Of a DNA stretch of 64,000 nt, positions 1 through 9,816 are shown one piece after another (the stretch's first letter is position 1; each line of letters opens with the position of its first letter). Origin of the DNA: Pseudomonadota bacterium. Its GTDB lineage: Bacteria > Pseudomonadota > Alphaproteobacteria > Rhizobiales > Beijerinckiaceae. The DNA is taken from positions 1-64,000 of the forward strand of contig JAEWKH010000015.1 of NCBI GenBank assembly GCA_023386155.1, given 5' to 3'. The position numbers and the translations under genes are program-made. Below the pieces are notes generated by a model. That model made no database searches. It was not told where the DNA came from and saw only the letters and a list, made by a program, of their open reading frames with translations.

Positions 1-1
1 C

Positions 2-2554
2 GAAAGCAACTTCGCTATCCTACAAAGAAATATCGCTCTGAAGGAGAGCGATAGAAAACGAACGAAGCTTGTTCATGCCGCCGTCTCGGACGTGGAAGGG
101 GACGCGCATATTCAATTGTCGCAGGCCTCCGATAACTGCTCTTTCTATAACCATCCGGCGAGCGGGAACCAAGGAACACAAGCAGTAAAGACGGTGAGCC
201 TGGAAAGCATCATCTCGGAGCTTCCGACAAGCAGGATTCTCATCAAGATCGATACGGATGGTCATGAACTCCAGGTTCTGAAGGGATTGGAGGGGGCTCT
301 TGGAACAGGGCACAATTTCAGCTTCCTTTTCGAAGCAAACCCCAAAATGTTCGATCGGGCAGGTCTCGACTTCAAAGTCCTCTCGGAATGGTTTGAAGGA
401 AAGGGATATTCTCTCTATGCGATCGACGAAGAAACCCGCTTCGTCTCGCTGAGATCCGTCGAGGCGGTAGAGGCCTTCCTACTCAGATATCGCAAGAATT
501 ATTTCAATGTCGTGGCCTTGCGACAAACGGAAAGTTGTCTGATCACTCTAGTATCGCACACTGGCGGCCTCGACGGCGCAGGGCGATCACTCCTGGATTT
601 TGCGGCTGGACTGACCCGGCTTGGGAATCTCTGCAACCTGGTCGTTCCTTACGAGGGACCATTGAGTGAGGAGGCCCGGCGTGCTGGGTGCGGAATCCTC
701 GTCGCGCCACCGGTTATGAGTGACTTTTGGTGGATGACGCGCCAGGCTCAAAGGTCATTTGAGGGTGAGATTCCGTTTGCCCTGCTTGAATCTTCGTTCA
801 AGCAGATGTGCGACTCGGTGGCCTTCACCGGTTCAAACATTGTGGTTACCCAATCGGTGGTTTCACCTTGGGGCGCGGCGATCGCCGAACACTGTGGCTT
901 GCCTCATGTCCTATCCGCTCGCGAGTTCGGCGTTGCCGATCATCAACTCGATTTTGTGTACGGTTTCGAAGCGTCGCTGAGCGCACTCGCAGCGACGTCC
1001 GAGAAGACTTTTAGCATCTCAACCGCGGTGGCAGAGCATCTGTTCGGAGGAGCTTTTCCCAAGGGCGAGGTGATCTATAGTGGATTCGACATCGAAGGAA
1101 TTCAAAAAAACCGTCACCTGAAGGACGACTGGTTCCCGCCCCGAAGGCCGATGATCTGCATGCCGGCCACGATCCAGCCCGGAAAGGGTCAGCTCGACCT
1201 TGTTGAGGCGCTTGCCCATCTCGCTCGGAAAGACATTCATGTTCACGCGGTCTTCCTTGGTCATGTTGCGGATCAAGGCTACATGGACCTGCTACAGAGA
1301 CGCATTGATGAAGCCGGTCTGACCGAGCATTGTGAATTTCATGCTTTCCGTTCGGATGTCTACGGCATCATGTCGCAAGCCGACGTTGTCGTCTCCTGCT
1401 CCCGGAATGAGGCGCTTGGACGGACGATGTTTGAAGCATCCATACTTGACAGGCCCATCGTCTATGCCCGGGAGGGGGGCATTGTGGAGGTCTTCACCGA
1501 AGACCACGGCCTCTCGTACAAGCCTGGCGATCATTTCGAGCTTGCGTCGAAGATCGAGTTGATTCTCCTCGACCCCGAGGGGGCCACGGCTCGTGTTCAC
1601 AATGCCTCCAGCCTGTGCCGAGAGCGTTTCACGAGAATGGCCTTTGCCGCCAGAGCGCTACCTGCCCTACGGGCGGCCGCGCAAACCGGACGAAGAGTTT
1701 CCGCTGGAAAGCGCCCGATGTTGGAGTTGCTCTCTCAGGCGAGCGCTCGCTCGGTCTTCGTCCCAACTTGGCGACCGCGCCTTTTCTGGGCAGACAGTGT
1801 GGAGACTTTCGAGCCGGATCGTTTCACGTGGTGCGATCCGATCAGCAGCGGTCCCTTTCGCATTGATATGGAGTTTGAGCCGGGACAAAAGGTTCGCTTC
1901 GTCGCCTTCCAGCCCATCGAGCGCTTCGCTTGCGAACTCGTACTCAGTTGCGTGACTGCTGAGGCTGAAAACGGTCGACGTTTGCACCCGGACGAATTCT
2001 CCCTCGTTATTGAAGACGGTCCTGTTGAAATCAACACCTTCTCCGGGGTTCTTTCGGCTACCCTCGTCACCGGAGACTCGCGCATCTGCTTGCAGTTTCC
2101 GGAGCCAATTCGGCATATAACCATTGTGGGGCAAATTTGCGCTAGACCGGTCGATTTGACCGTTGGACGCTTCATCAGTCTTGCGTCGGATGCCCGCTAT
2201 GAACTTGACCGCGCGCGAAAAACGATCGCGGATTATGATGCTCAGACCCAGGAACTCGGACGGCAACTCGCTGTGGTTCGCAGCGATTCGAATAGTTTGC
2301 GCGCCGAGATTGACCGCGCCCGGGTTCTCATCATGGGGCACCGTGCTCAGCCAGGCGAGGCTCAGGAGAGATTAGATCAAATGGCTGCCTTGCTTCGGGC
2401 ATGCGAAGCTCGATTGCAAAAGTCACGCGCCCGCGTGAAGGCGGGCGAAACGCGCGAGGCAGCATTGCGGGCCTCGTGGTCCTGGAAATTGTCCCGGCCG
2501 GTAAGGGGAGTTGGGCGTGCTGCGAGGTGGCTCCGCCACAGAGTTGGGCTCTAA
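2..2554 (+). CDS. FkbM methyltransferase - GT4 glycosyltransferase fusion (5' partial)
   Basis: The frame is open to the left edge of the window (from base 2), and the sequence before any possible internal start still reads like an FkbM domain, so the true start lies outside. Residues about 1-160 are the end of an FkbM-family SAM methyltransferase, with the core motif IKIDTDGHELQVLKG. Residues about 180-540 are a GT4-type glycosyltransferase: LVSHTGGLDGAGRSLLDF at its start, then PATIQPGKGQLDLVEAL and a C-terminal EASILDRPIVYAREGG nucleotide-sugar site. A beta-rich segment and a predicted coiled coil (about 720-815) follow, and the protein ends in a basic SWSWKLSRPVR tail common in rhizobial glycosyltransferases. 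It probably methylates and extends a surface polysaccharide in the cytoplasm. The next gene is convergent. Confidence 0.85.
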   Translation, partial: ESNFAILQRNIALKESDRKRTKLVHAAVSDVEGDAHIQLSQASDNCSFYNHPASGNQGTQAVKTVSLESIISELPTSRILIKIDTDGHELQVLKGLEGALGTGHNFSFLFEANPKMFDRAGLDFKVLSEWFEGKGYSLYAIDEETRFVSLRSVEAVEAFLLRYRKNYFNVVALRQTESCLITLVSHTGGLDGAGRSLLDFAAGLTRLGNLCNLVVPYEGPLSEEARRAGCGILVAPPVMSDFWWMTRQAQRSFEGEIPFALLESSFKQMCDSVAFTGSNIVVTQSVVSPWGAAIAEHCGLPHVLSAREFGVADHQLDFVYGFEASLSALAATSEKTFSISTAVAEHLFGGAFPKGEVIYSGFDIEGIQKNRHLKDDWFPPRRPMICMPATIQPGKGQLDLVEALAHLARKDIHVHAVFLGHVADQGYMDLLQRRIDEAGLTEHCEFHAFRSDVYGIMSQADVVVSCSRNEALGRTMFEASILDRPIVYAREGGIVEVFTEDHGLSYKPGDHFELASKIELILLDPEGATARVHNASSLCRERFTRMAFAARALPALRAAAQTGRRVSAGKRPMLELLSQASARSVFVPTWRPRLFWADSVETFEPDRFTWCDPISSGPFRIDMEFEPGQKVRFVAFQPIERFACELVLSCVTAEAENGRRLHPDEFSLVIEDGPVEINTFSGVLSATLVTGDSRICLQFPEPIRHITIVGQICARPVDLTVGRFISLASDARYELDRARKTIADYDAQTQELGRQLAVVRSDSNSLRAEIDRARVLIMGHRAQPGEAQERLDQMAALLRACEARLQKSRARVKAGETREAALRASWSWKLSRPVRGVGRAARWLRHRVGL

Positions 2555-2739
2555 GGAGACGTCGGTAAGCATCTGGACTTGCCGCCCTCCGGCCCCAACC
2601 ACTCGCCCATCAGCGGGTTTATGCTTGCAAAACGTTTCGCGCGTCTTGGTCCTCTGTCAACAAATTTCCGATTGGCCATGTGAGGTTGCATGATGGCCGA
2701 AAAGGACTTCCGAGCATGGCTTATACCAAAACTCACTGA

Positions 2740-2985
2740 TCAGCATTGGTGAGCGCAGTCGCGTAGGCCAATGGACATGATGAGCCGAGGCCGGTCGGTG
2801 AGCTTGTTCCAAGTCGCACAGCAGTGGTCGAGAATGTCCTTTTAGGACGTGAACACCTGGTTCGACATCCAGTTCTCACGCATGAACCACCAGGCGTTCT
2901 CCACCGGGTTCAGCTCAGGCGCCTTTGCCGGCAACGACACCAGGGTGATGTTGGGCGCCACCTTCAGCTTCCTCGAGATGAGCTA
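2740..2985 (-). pseudogene. IS630-family transposase, C-terminal remnant
   Basis: The minus strand encodes the last ~80 residues of an IS630-type DDE transposase. LPAKAPELNPVENAWWFMRE holds the family's conserved PELNPVEN and third catalytic acid. After VFTS there is an in-frame TAA, and the same frame then resumes with DILDHCCATWNKL and ends SIGLRDCAHQC, as in full-length family members. Upstream the frame is closed by a TAG, and the N-terminal two thirds are missing. It is therefore a broken relic that cannot be mobile. It lies beside an interspersed hairpin repeat and two glycosyltransferase fusions, fitting an old insertion in a rearranging polysaccharide locus. Confidence 0.8.
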
Positions 2986-2992
2986 GCCAGCC

Positions 2993-3110
2993 TAGAGCAT
3001 CGGACCCAAGAGTGGATTTGCACTTTTGGGATCCAATCCGATGCTCTCTTTATGGATGAGCGCATCGTTCGGGGCGGAAAACCGAGTCCACTTTTTCGCA
3101 CGATGCGCTA
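2993..3110. repeat. Interspersed hairpin repeat, family A, copy 1
   Basis: The copy begins TAGAGCATCGGACCCAAGAG and contains an imperfect hairpin (AGAGCATCGGA...TCCGATGCTCT). A second module ending GCACGATGCGCTA follows. Related modules occur at 22428-22520, 24692-24807 and 51972-52137, always between genes. Confidence 0.75.
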
Positions 3111-3292
3111 AACCGCTTGGTCGAGCAGCAGCGCCTCATGAGCCCCGTCGCCACAGCCTGCATGATCTCCTCCAGGCCCACGGAGCAACCTTGCAAAAGA
3201 CAGTGCCACCCAATTGCTGTTGAAACACAACTCAGGCGCCCTAAGGCAGCGACGAGTAGTCCCCACGAGGACGTGGTATAAAGCGGCGCTAA

Positions 3293-6200
3293 TCAGAAGC
3301 CCCATTCCCGCAACTTGCGAATGATTGTCGCTGCACGGGCGTCAAAGGAGTGATTTGCGGCGATATAGGCTGCGACTTTCGCACGGCACTCTAAGTTCAC
3401 TTCTTCTGAGCTGTTTACTAGTGACGCCAATTCCTTACCGCTCCCGAACACTTTGTATGCTTCTTTTGGCAGTAGGTCGGACAAACCTTCAACGGGGTCG
3501 ACTGCTAAATTTCCACCTGCTGCCAGGACATCAAAGACGCGGTTTGATATATATCCGAGACGGCGCATGTCCTCCCAATGATCGCACAGCACCAGTCGGC
3601 TCGATGCATAAAACTCACCCAAAACCGAGTTCGGTACTTTTTGGCCCTTGAGACGGTTATCCGCAATAAACCGCTTCCATCCACTTCCATAAATATGAAT
3701 GTTCAAACTATGCTCGATAGCCCAACGTACTGTGTCGCGGAGGATGCCGCGTGAGTTCCCAACGAACACGACACGATCTTTGGGATTGTTGACGAATGTC
3801 GGATCGAACTTAAATCGAGTAATGTCAGTGCATTGCGGCATATACTCCACCGGCACTTTACATTGCTTCCTGAGGATCTCGGCATGAAGGGCAGACGCGA
3901 CATATACGTGATCGTATTTGTTTATTTCCTGTGTCGAAACATCCTCTGGGTGGCTTATGAGCCATAGAATATTCTTCTGATGCGGCTTTGGTTTCAGATC
4001 CTTTATGCCTCGTAACACGATTGCGACTTCATCCGTGTCGGACAAGGCGCATTCCCAATCCTCTCGCATGTCAACCCGGACCACACATCCAACGCGGCGG
4101 AGAGCGCCTGCGAGACTTTGAGCGAAATGATAATCGCCCCAATCTCTCCCACCAGCTAACGGAGCCGGACACTTGATCGCTACCCTAATGGAGCCAGCGG
4201 AAGTCGAGAGAAGGTCTAAGACCTTCATGGCCCGGTGCTCATAGGTGTGCTTTGCCTCAACCACTCGGCGGAGCTCCGCAATGCGCTGCTTCCTCTCTTC
4301 TTCGTGACTGAGCCAGTAGTTGAGTGTATCTGTCAGCGATTGGCGATCATGATAGGTTGGCACTAAATCGCCAAACAATTCACGGACGCCCGCGATGCCG
4401 TTGGTAACAACGAGACAGCCCGCAGAAATCGCGTCAAAAATTCCTCTGCTGCAGCCGCCCCATGTCTTCTCACTATACTGCGCATCTTGGATGACGATTT
4501 TGGCAGATGCGTAGACATCGGGATATTGCTCATAATCGACACGTGTTGTGCTGATTGAAGCGAGCGACGTCCCTTCCCAATTCGCCCCAAATACCTTCCC
4601 TAGGCCCTTGATCGAAAAAGGATCAAGGTCAAATTGGATGGTGCGCGGGACACCACTATTGTTGCCTATAAAGCAGTAGTCGCAAGTAAAATCTGGGCGC
4701 GCTCGGCCAGTGGAAAAGAGACTGGTATTGCTGGCAAGGGGTAGTATCTCGACTTCGCGTCCGTTGTGCCGTCGTAGGCAATCCGCAGCGCGCTCAGATA
4801 GAGCCCAAACATGGTGATATGGCTGAACCGAGGGAGCCTCAACCCAGCGGTCGTCCCACTGCTGTGCCCAGTTTACAGTCGTTGCAAAGGGATTGATCAC
4901 TTTCACTTTGGTAAGATCGAACCCACTTACCATCGCGATCAGGATATCAATTCCACCTAAGCTGTACCAATCTTTCGCCTCCAGATACCGGAGGTGGACG
5001 GGCATCATCGTTTGAAGCGCGCGTCCCAGTTCGAGCGCAACCAGAAAGTCATCGCTGTGCAGCGTATCGGTCACAATAAACCCAACGGTTGGGCGAGCGC
5101 CGGTCCAATAGCCGGGACGAGACAACATGTCCCGGCGAACGTTGCGCCGAAGCCATTGGGACCATGTGCGGTTAAAGTGATGATTATTATTGCGGCGCCT
5201 TATCGCAGCGCTATCATCCTTGCTGCGGCTATAGCCGTATTGATGAATGATCTCCAGGCCTTGATCACAAAGTACTTCTTTCTCCAGCTGCTTTTTGACC
5301 TTGAAGCTGAGGTCGACGTCCTCGAGCCCGTATGAGTAAGCCTCATCGAAGCCGCCAACAGCTTCAAAATCGCTCCGCCGCATCGCAATGAATGCAGCCG
5401 TGACGGCTGGCCGCATCTGCCGGGCACTAGGGAGGACTGGTGTTTCTCCCGTCAGGCGTGACTCGTATGGCCGCAAACACCCGTTCTCCGTCCTTGGTTG
5501 GACGAACACTCCAAGGTGCTGCACGGGAAGTCGAGTGTCCCAGCCTGGCGCCTCGACGGGATCAAGGAGCTTAGCTCCAATGATGCCAACCCGATCATCT
5601 TCGAGAGCTTCTAGAATGCGCTCGCGCATCGGATGTCGAAAAAGCAGATCATTATTGGCAAATATTAAGATGTCGCCGGTTGCCTTCTTCGATCCGAAAT
5701 TATTTGATTCGCTAAAGCTGAAATTCCCTTTTCGGTCAAAGAATTGAATGTCGATGCCGCTGTTCTTCACGTTGGCGCAAATATCAGCAGAATTATCAGT
5801 CGAATGATGGTCAACGACGATCCACTCGAAATGCTCAAGATCGCCGGATCGCCGTGCTGAATCAAATAAATCTTTCAGAACGTCGGCTCCGTTACGGTTC
5901 AGAATGATGACTGATACGTTTTGACCCCGCCGCATCCTGGAACGTACATCGAAGAGATAAAGCTCCGGAGGAAGCCTTGATTCAATGTGATGTCCTGATG
6001 GTTTGATCACGCGAACATTTTGAGCAATCGCTGGCTTCCCGATTGAGGGTTCCACGCTTGCCCTGATTCTTCCGCCGGCAATGACATTTGAAGCGAGAGG
6101 AAACTCGAAGCCAACAATGTCGTCTTTGCCTTCAACTTTTTGAAGGTCGTCACGCACTCGCGCGGATTTCGTACGAGCATAAGGGGCACCGTCGATGGTC

Positions 6201-7855
6201 AAAATTAACTCTACGGGAGCGCTCCGAATGTTGGTTTTATTTGAAGCCCATCCGCTGATACGATTGGTTCCCGCCTTCTCGACCTGGCCAACAATAAGGT
6301 CGATCGCACTCGCGCTCACATTCGCGTCTGGGGGAGAGATCTCATTGCGCTGATGGGAGGGGCTTTTACCCCAGTTTATGAGTAGGCCTTCAAAGACAAC
6401 ATCATCGTCCAGGGCCCGGATTCGGACATCGCGCTCGAACAGGCTTTCAGGAATTTCATGAGAGATGCTGAAGTACAGAGCCGAGTCTGGAAGACCACAT
6501 GCGAGGTCTTCGGGTGGCTTATGTGCGAAGAAGGCTTTCAGTACATCCGCCGATTCAGAGAGTTCAAGCGCGAGTTGGAGAGGGAGGCCTGGATATTGCT
6601 CATGGAGCACCCAGCCTGTGATCACGAGTGTGAAGTCCTGCACATCTGCAGTCAGTATCCCTAATCGGATTGGCGTAGTCTTATTGGGGCGGATCTCGGT
6701 AGTCTCCCATCCGATTTCTGTGCGCTGTTCGGAAGCTTGCTGCTTTGGATACCGAAATGTGGAAGAGATTATTTTGCCGGGAATAAAGCGAGCGCCTTTC
6801 CCATTCGCGATGGCCCCAACTTTAATGCGTGACCGCAACGCTGAGAGGCGCATCGGCATCCGGTGAGGTGTGAGGAGCCACCAAACCGCTCTGACGCTAC
6901 GCTGAATCAACATGCGTAGAGGTTTAGGAATGCTCGCAGCAATGCGACTAAGCTCTTGAAGCGCCTTTTCTTGAGTTGCAATCTCAGCAGCGTGTTGACG
7001 CTTTTGCTCAACAAAGCTAGCGCGCAGCCTGCGTTGTTCAGTTACAGCGTCTACGAGATCTCCCTTAGTCTGTTCAAGTTCGAATGCTCCTTTCACGGCG
7101 TCTCCCAGCCTGCCATAGGTCGCACGAATAATGTCGACGTCACCGTCACGGAGGGTGAGTAAGGATTGGAGAGGAACCGGGACTTCCATTCCAACCCCGA
7201 GTACACCCAACCCGCCACTGTGAAGGAATTCAAACGACGGAAATCTGGTCTTTAATTCAGACCAAAGACGCCAGGCACCAGAATCATCGTCATGGCCATT
7301 GATGTTATGAATAAGGACTACGCCTCGCGAGGAAAGCTTCGGTTGCCAATTCTTGAACGTGTTTTGCAGTTCTTCGTAGGTATAATGCCCATCAATATGG
7401 AGTAAGTCGATGCTGCCGTCAGCAAAACGCGGCAGAGCCTCGTCAAACTGCTGGCGTAACAATTGTGAGAAACCTGCATAGTTCTGATTGTTAAATGCAT
7501 CTAAGCGAGCTAAATCGTCTTCGCTGGAGGTGCCTGCATTCTCCACGTATGGCCAAGCGCCGACAGCATAGGAAGCTGTGTTGTAGCCAAGGCGGTGCAC
7601 AGCTTGGCAGAAGGCGAGATACGAGAACCCATCCTGAGTACCAAGTTCAACAAATGTTTTCGGTTTGAGTGCCTCGATCAACCAAAATGCGAACGGGCCG
7701 TGCTCAAGCCAAGCTGATCCGATCAGATGCGAGCAAGGCCAGAAGGATACTGGCGATATACATTGGGTCCAGTGAGTAGAGGCTATGGCGAGATGAGACT
7801 CCGCTCCAAGAGGGGATACATCGCTCGCGTCAGATTTGCTCATATTCACTACCAT
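3293..7855 (-). CDS. Multidomain methyltransferase - GT2 - CgeB-like glycosyltransferase
   Basis: This 1520-residue fusion combines several glycan-modifying domains. Residues about 60-225 are a class I SAM methyltransferase of the Methyltransf_24 type (TFVELGTQDGFSYLAF; DLLHIDGHYTYEE). A short coiled coil lies near 260-300. Two beta-sandwich-like segments (about 395-495 and 515-615) resemble those preceding rhizobial GT2 domains. Residues about 645-890 are a GT2 domain (VSVIILNRNG, VDHHSTDNS, FANNDLLF, GLEDVDLSFKVK). Residues about 920-1210 and 1220-1515 look like two CgeB-like GT1/GT4 modules (GIFDAISAGCLVVTNG; RVFDVLAAGGNLAVDPVEG). It likely assembles or decorates a surface polysaccharide. 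It looks clearly more AT-rich than genes beyond 8 kb, suggesting horizontal acquisition. Confidence 0.85.
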   Translation of the reverse strand: MVVNMSKSDASDVSPLGAESHLAIASTHWTQCISPVSFWPCSHLIGSAWLEHGPFAFWLIEALKPKTFVELGTQDGFSYLAFCQAVHRLGYNTASYAVGAWPYVENAGTSSEDDLARLDAFNNQNYAGFSQLLRQQFDEALPRFADGSIDLLHIDGHYTYEELQNTFKNWQPKLSSRGVVLIHNINGHDDDSGAWRLWSELKTRFPSFEFLHSGGLGVLGVGMEVPVPLQSLLTLRDGDVDIIRATYGRLGDAVKGAFELEQTKGDLVDAVTEQRRLRASFVEQKRQHAAEIATQEKALQELSRIAASIPKPLRMLIQRSVRAVWWLLTPHRMPMRLSALRSRIKVGAIANGKGARFIPGKIISSTFRYPKQQASEQRTEIGWETTEIRPNKTTPIRLGILTADVQDFTLVITGWVLHEQYPGLPLQLALELSESADVLKAFFAHKPPEDLACGLPDSALYFSISHEIPESLFERDVRIRALDDDVVFEGLLINWGKSPSHQRNEISPPDANVSASAIDLIVGQVEKAGTNRISGWASNKTNIRSAPVELILTIDGAPYARTKSARVRDDLQKVEGKDDIVGFEFPLASNVIAGGRIRASVEPSIGKPAIAQNVRVIKPSGHHIESRLPPELYLFDVRSRMRRGQNVSVIILNRNGADVLKDLFDSARRSGDLEHFEWIVVDHHSTDNSADICANVKNSGIDIQFFDRKGNFSFSESNNFGSKKATGDILIFANNDLLFRHPMRERILEALEDDRVGIIGAKLLDPVEAPGWDTRLPVQHLGVFVQPRTENGCLRPYESRLTGETPVLPSARQMRPAVTAAFIAMRRSDFEAVGGFDEAYSYGLEDVDLSFKVKKQLEKEVLCDQGLEIIHQYGYSRSKDDSAAIRRRNNNHHFNRTWSQWLRRNVRRDMLSRPGYWTGARPTVGFIVTDTLHSDDFLVALELGRALQTMMPVHLRYLEAKDWYSLGGIDILIAMVSGFDLTKVKVINPFATTVNWAQQWDDRWVEAPSVQPYHHVWALSERAADCLRRHNGREVEILPLASNTSLFSTGRARPDFTCDYCFIGNNSGVPRTIQFDLDPFSIKGLGKVFGANWEGTSLASISTTRVDYEQYPDVYASAKIVIQDAQYSEKTWGGCSRGIFDAISAGCLVVTNGIAGVRELFGDLVPTYHDRQSLTDTLNYWLSHEEERKQRIAELRRVVEAKHTYEHRAMKVLDLLSTSAGSIRVAIKCPAPLAGGRDWGDYHFAQSLAGALRRVGCVVRVDMREDWECALSDTDEVAIVLRGIKDLKPKPHQKNILWLISHPEDVSTQEINKYDHVYVASALHAEILRKQCKVPVEYMPQCTDITRFKFDPTFVNNPKDRVVFVGNSRGILRDTVRWAIEHSLNIHIYGSGWKRFIADNRLKGQKVPNSVLGEFYASSRLVLCDHWEDMRRLGYISNRVFDVLAAGGNLAVDPVEGLSDLLPKEAYKVFGSGKELASLVNSSEEVNLECRAKVAAYIAANHSFDARAATIIRKLREWGF

Positions 7856-8219
7856 TGGTTGAGGCGTCTGCTGTCAAGCCCTCTAAAGCCTTGTGACCAA
7901 TAAAATTAGCAGGGTGAGACCGCAATCGCCCGCGAGAGCCTGTCCGGCATCAAGGCCTTCATCCCCCGCCTCACTGGCCGGGGGATCCTGAACAGCGCGG
8001 ACTTCAGAAGAGCTCTCATCGTTCCCATGTAATCTAATGCCAAGGCTGCCCGGCCCATCTCGCTTCAAGGGCGTGTAACAGAAATACCCCAAAGTCAATG
8101 AAGGATCGGGCGCCGCTGCCCGGGGAATGGCGGGAGGGGCCGGAGGGCGGCGGCTTGCCCCGTTATCTGCCCGGATGATAAGTCTCGCGCCCTACATGCA
8201 GCAGGCTGACCATTCCCCG
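7856..8219. other. Intergenic region, no confident gene
   Basis: This gap separates divergent glycosyltransferase genes. A plus-strand frame (7910-8026) reads like the tail of a protein (...GIKAFIPRLTGRGILNS...) after an in-frame TAG, but has no start and no family I recognise. It may be a gene fragment. No terminator or repeat is visible. Confidence 0.4.
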
Positions 8220-9794
8220 ATGAAACATCTCATCCGGCGAGCAATCGTTCGCCTCAAGCAGAACAACCTCCTCAGGAGGGCGGTCTTTCGGTTGAGGGCG
8301 ATCTCGCCGGACAGCCGGACGGCAGTCCTGGGGCGGGCCGGAACCCTTCTCGAAGAGGGCAACTTCAACCAGGCCGCCGAGTGCCTGGCAGGAGCCGAGC
8401 CGAAGACCGTGCGGATATGGAGAGCTCTGCTCAATGCGCTGCTCGCGGCGCATCGGTTCGACGAACTCGCGGAGACCTATGAGGCGATGCCTGAAGAGGC
8501 CCGGAAGGACTTCGATTGCCGGTACCTTTATCTCCTGGCCGCGGCCAATCTGAAGCGCTCCGATGCGGTGAGGGGGATCATCGAGGGCGTCCTGCAGGAT
8601 CCTGACAGCGAGGCGGCATCCGCGTTTCTGGCAAAAGTGTACCTGTTTGCCCAGGCCTCGGGCTCGGCGGCCGGCAAGGAGGCGCTGAGGCGCATCCTGG
8701 ATCACGGCCCCTCGCTCGCAGCAGGTCATTTCGACATCCTCCTGAAGTGCGCTCATTACCTTAGGACAGAGCGCAGGAGTGCCGAATCTCTTGATCTCGA
8801 GGCCGCGCTCAGGCGGGAAGCCCGCAGCGACAGGAACAGATCCAAGATCGAAATTCTCGATGCGCAGATTCATTTCGGGAACGGCCGCTATGACCTCCAG
8901 CTGGCGGGTATCAATGCCGTCCTTGCTAGGCAGGCGCTCGACCCCGTTTCCCTGAAAGATGCGAATGCGCCGTTCTCCTGCGACAACCTCGCCGCATCGT
9001 CCGTCGGGGCAGGATCGGTGCGAGGGCCGCTGGTCTCGATCCTGATGCCCGCCTACAACAGCGCGCAGACCCTTTCCTACGCCCTGGAATCGTTGCGCAA
9101 CCAAACCTATCGGGATTTCGAGGTCCTCGTCGTCGATGACAGCAGCGACGACGAGACGGCTCTGATTGCTGCCCGATTCTGCGACGCCGATCCGCGCTTC
9201 CGCTTGATCGGCCTGGAGCGGAATGCGGGAGCCTTCGTCGCCCGGAACACGGCGCTGGCTGCCGCAACAGGGGAGTTCGTCACCAATCAGGACGCGGACG
9301 ATTGGGCGCACCCGCAAAAGATCGCGACGGCCGTCGCCGAGCTGCAAAGGAACCGGGCGGCCATCGCAACGTGGGTCGAGCACATTCGCTGTTCCCGTGA
9401 GCGGGGATTCAGGGCGTTGAACGGCTATCTCCGGCCGGACGCCTCATCCTTGATGTTCAGGCGCAGTCCCGTGATCGATAAGATCGGCTGGTATGATTCC
9501 GTGCGGGCGGCAGGCGATGGGGAGTTCCACCTGAGGATGGAGCGGGCCTTCGGTCGGCACAGCATCCTGAAGATCGACAAGCTGCTGTCCTTCGTCCACT
9601 GGTCCGAAGCGACGCTCTCGGGCGGCGGTGCCTTCGCGATCGACAGCGAGATGGGGCTGTTCAGCCCCGCACGCAGCGCCTATCGCCGCGCGTTCGGTCT
9701 TTGGCACGAGACGACGGAAAAGCTCTACATGCCTTTTCCGCTCGAGACGCGCCCGTTCCCGATCCCGGAAAGCCTGCGTTCGACCCTTGGGTGA
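8220..9794 (+). CDS. GT2 glycosyltransferase with N-terminal helical-repeat region
   Basis: I place the start at the ATG before KHLIRRAIVRLKQNN, giving 524 residues; an in-frame upstream extension is Gly/Arg-rich and unlike a coding start. The first ~250 residues are helical and TPR-like. A GT2 (GT-A fold) domain follows: SILMPAYNSAQTL, VLVVDDSSDDET for the nucleotide-binding aspartates, and NQDADDWAHPQK with the metal-binding DxD-type motif. It should transfer a sugar from a nucleotide donor to a surface glycan. The downstream convergent gene is a paralogue sharing both the helical region and the GT2 layout, with only 22 bases between the two stop codons. No signal peptide or membrane segment is evident. 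Confidence 0.85.
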   Translation: MKHLIRRAIVRLKQNNLLRRAVFRLRAISPDSRTAVLGRAGTLLEEGNFNQAAECLAGAEPKTVRIWRALLNALLAAHRFDELAETYEAMPEEARKDFDCRYLYLLAAANLKRSDAVRGIIEGVLQDPDSEAASAFLAKVYLFAQASGSAAGKEALRRILDHGPSLAAGHFDILLKCAHYLRTERRSAESLDLEAALRREARSDRNRSKIEILDAQIHFGNGRYDLQLAGINAVLARQALDPVSLKDANAPFSCDNLAASSVGAGSVRGPLVSILMPAYNSAQTLSYALESLRNQTYRDFEVLVVDDSSDDETALIAARFCDADPRFRLIGLERNAGAFVARNTALAAATGEFVTNQDADDWAHPQKIATAVAELQRNRAAIATWVEHIRCSRERGFRALNGYLRPDASSLMFRRSPVIDKIGWYDSVRAAGDGEFHLRMERAFGRHSILKIDKLLSFVHWSEATLSGGGAFAIDSEMGLFSPARSAYRRAFGLWHETTEKLYMPFPLETRPFPIPESLRSTLG

Positions 9795-9816
9795 TCCGCC
9801 GCTCGCAAAATCCTTT

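Larger units (their letters stand above)
2555..3292. other. Intergenic region with IS and repeat debris
   Basis: This 738-base gap between two convergent glycosyltransferase genes holds an IS630 transposase remnant (2740-2985, minus) and one copy of the interspersed hairpin repeat (2993-3110). I see nothing recognisable in 2555-2739 or 3111-3292. The latter may be further decayed mobile DNA, but I could not identify a family. Confidence 0.6.

Noticed and set aside
3111..3292. Possible further transposase debris beside repeat copy 1
   Set aside because: Short minus-strand stretches look vaguely coding but match no transposase motif that I can defend.
7910..8026. Plus-strand fragment resembling a protein tail (GIKAFIPRLTGRG)
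   Set aside because: No start codon, a stop just upstream, and no recognisable family; kept only as part of the intergenic note.
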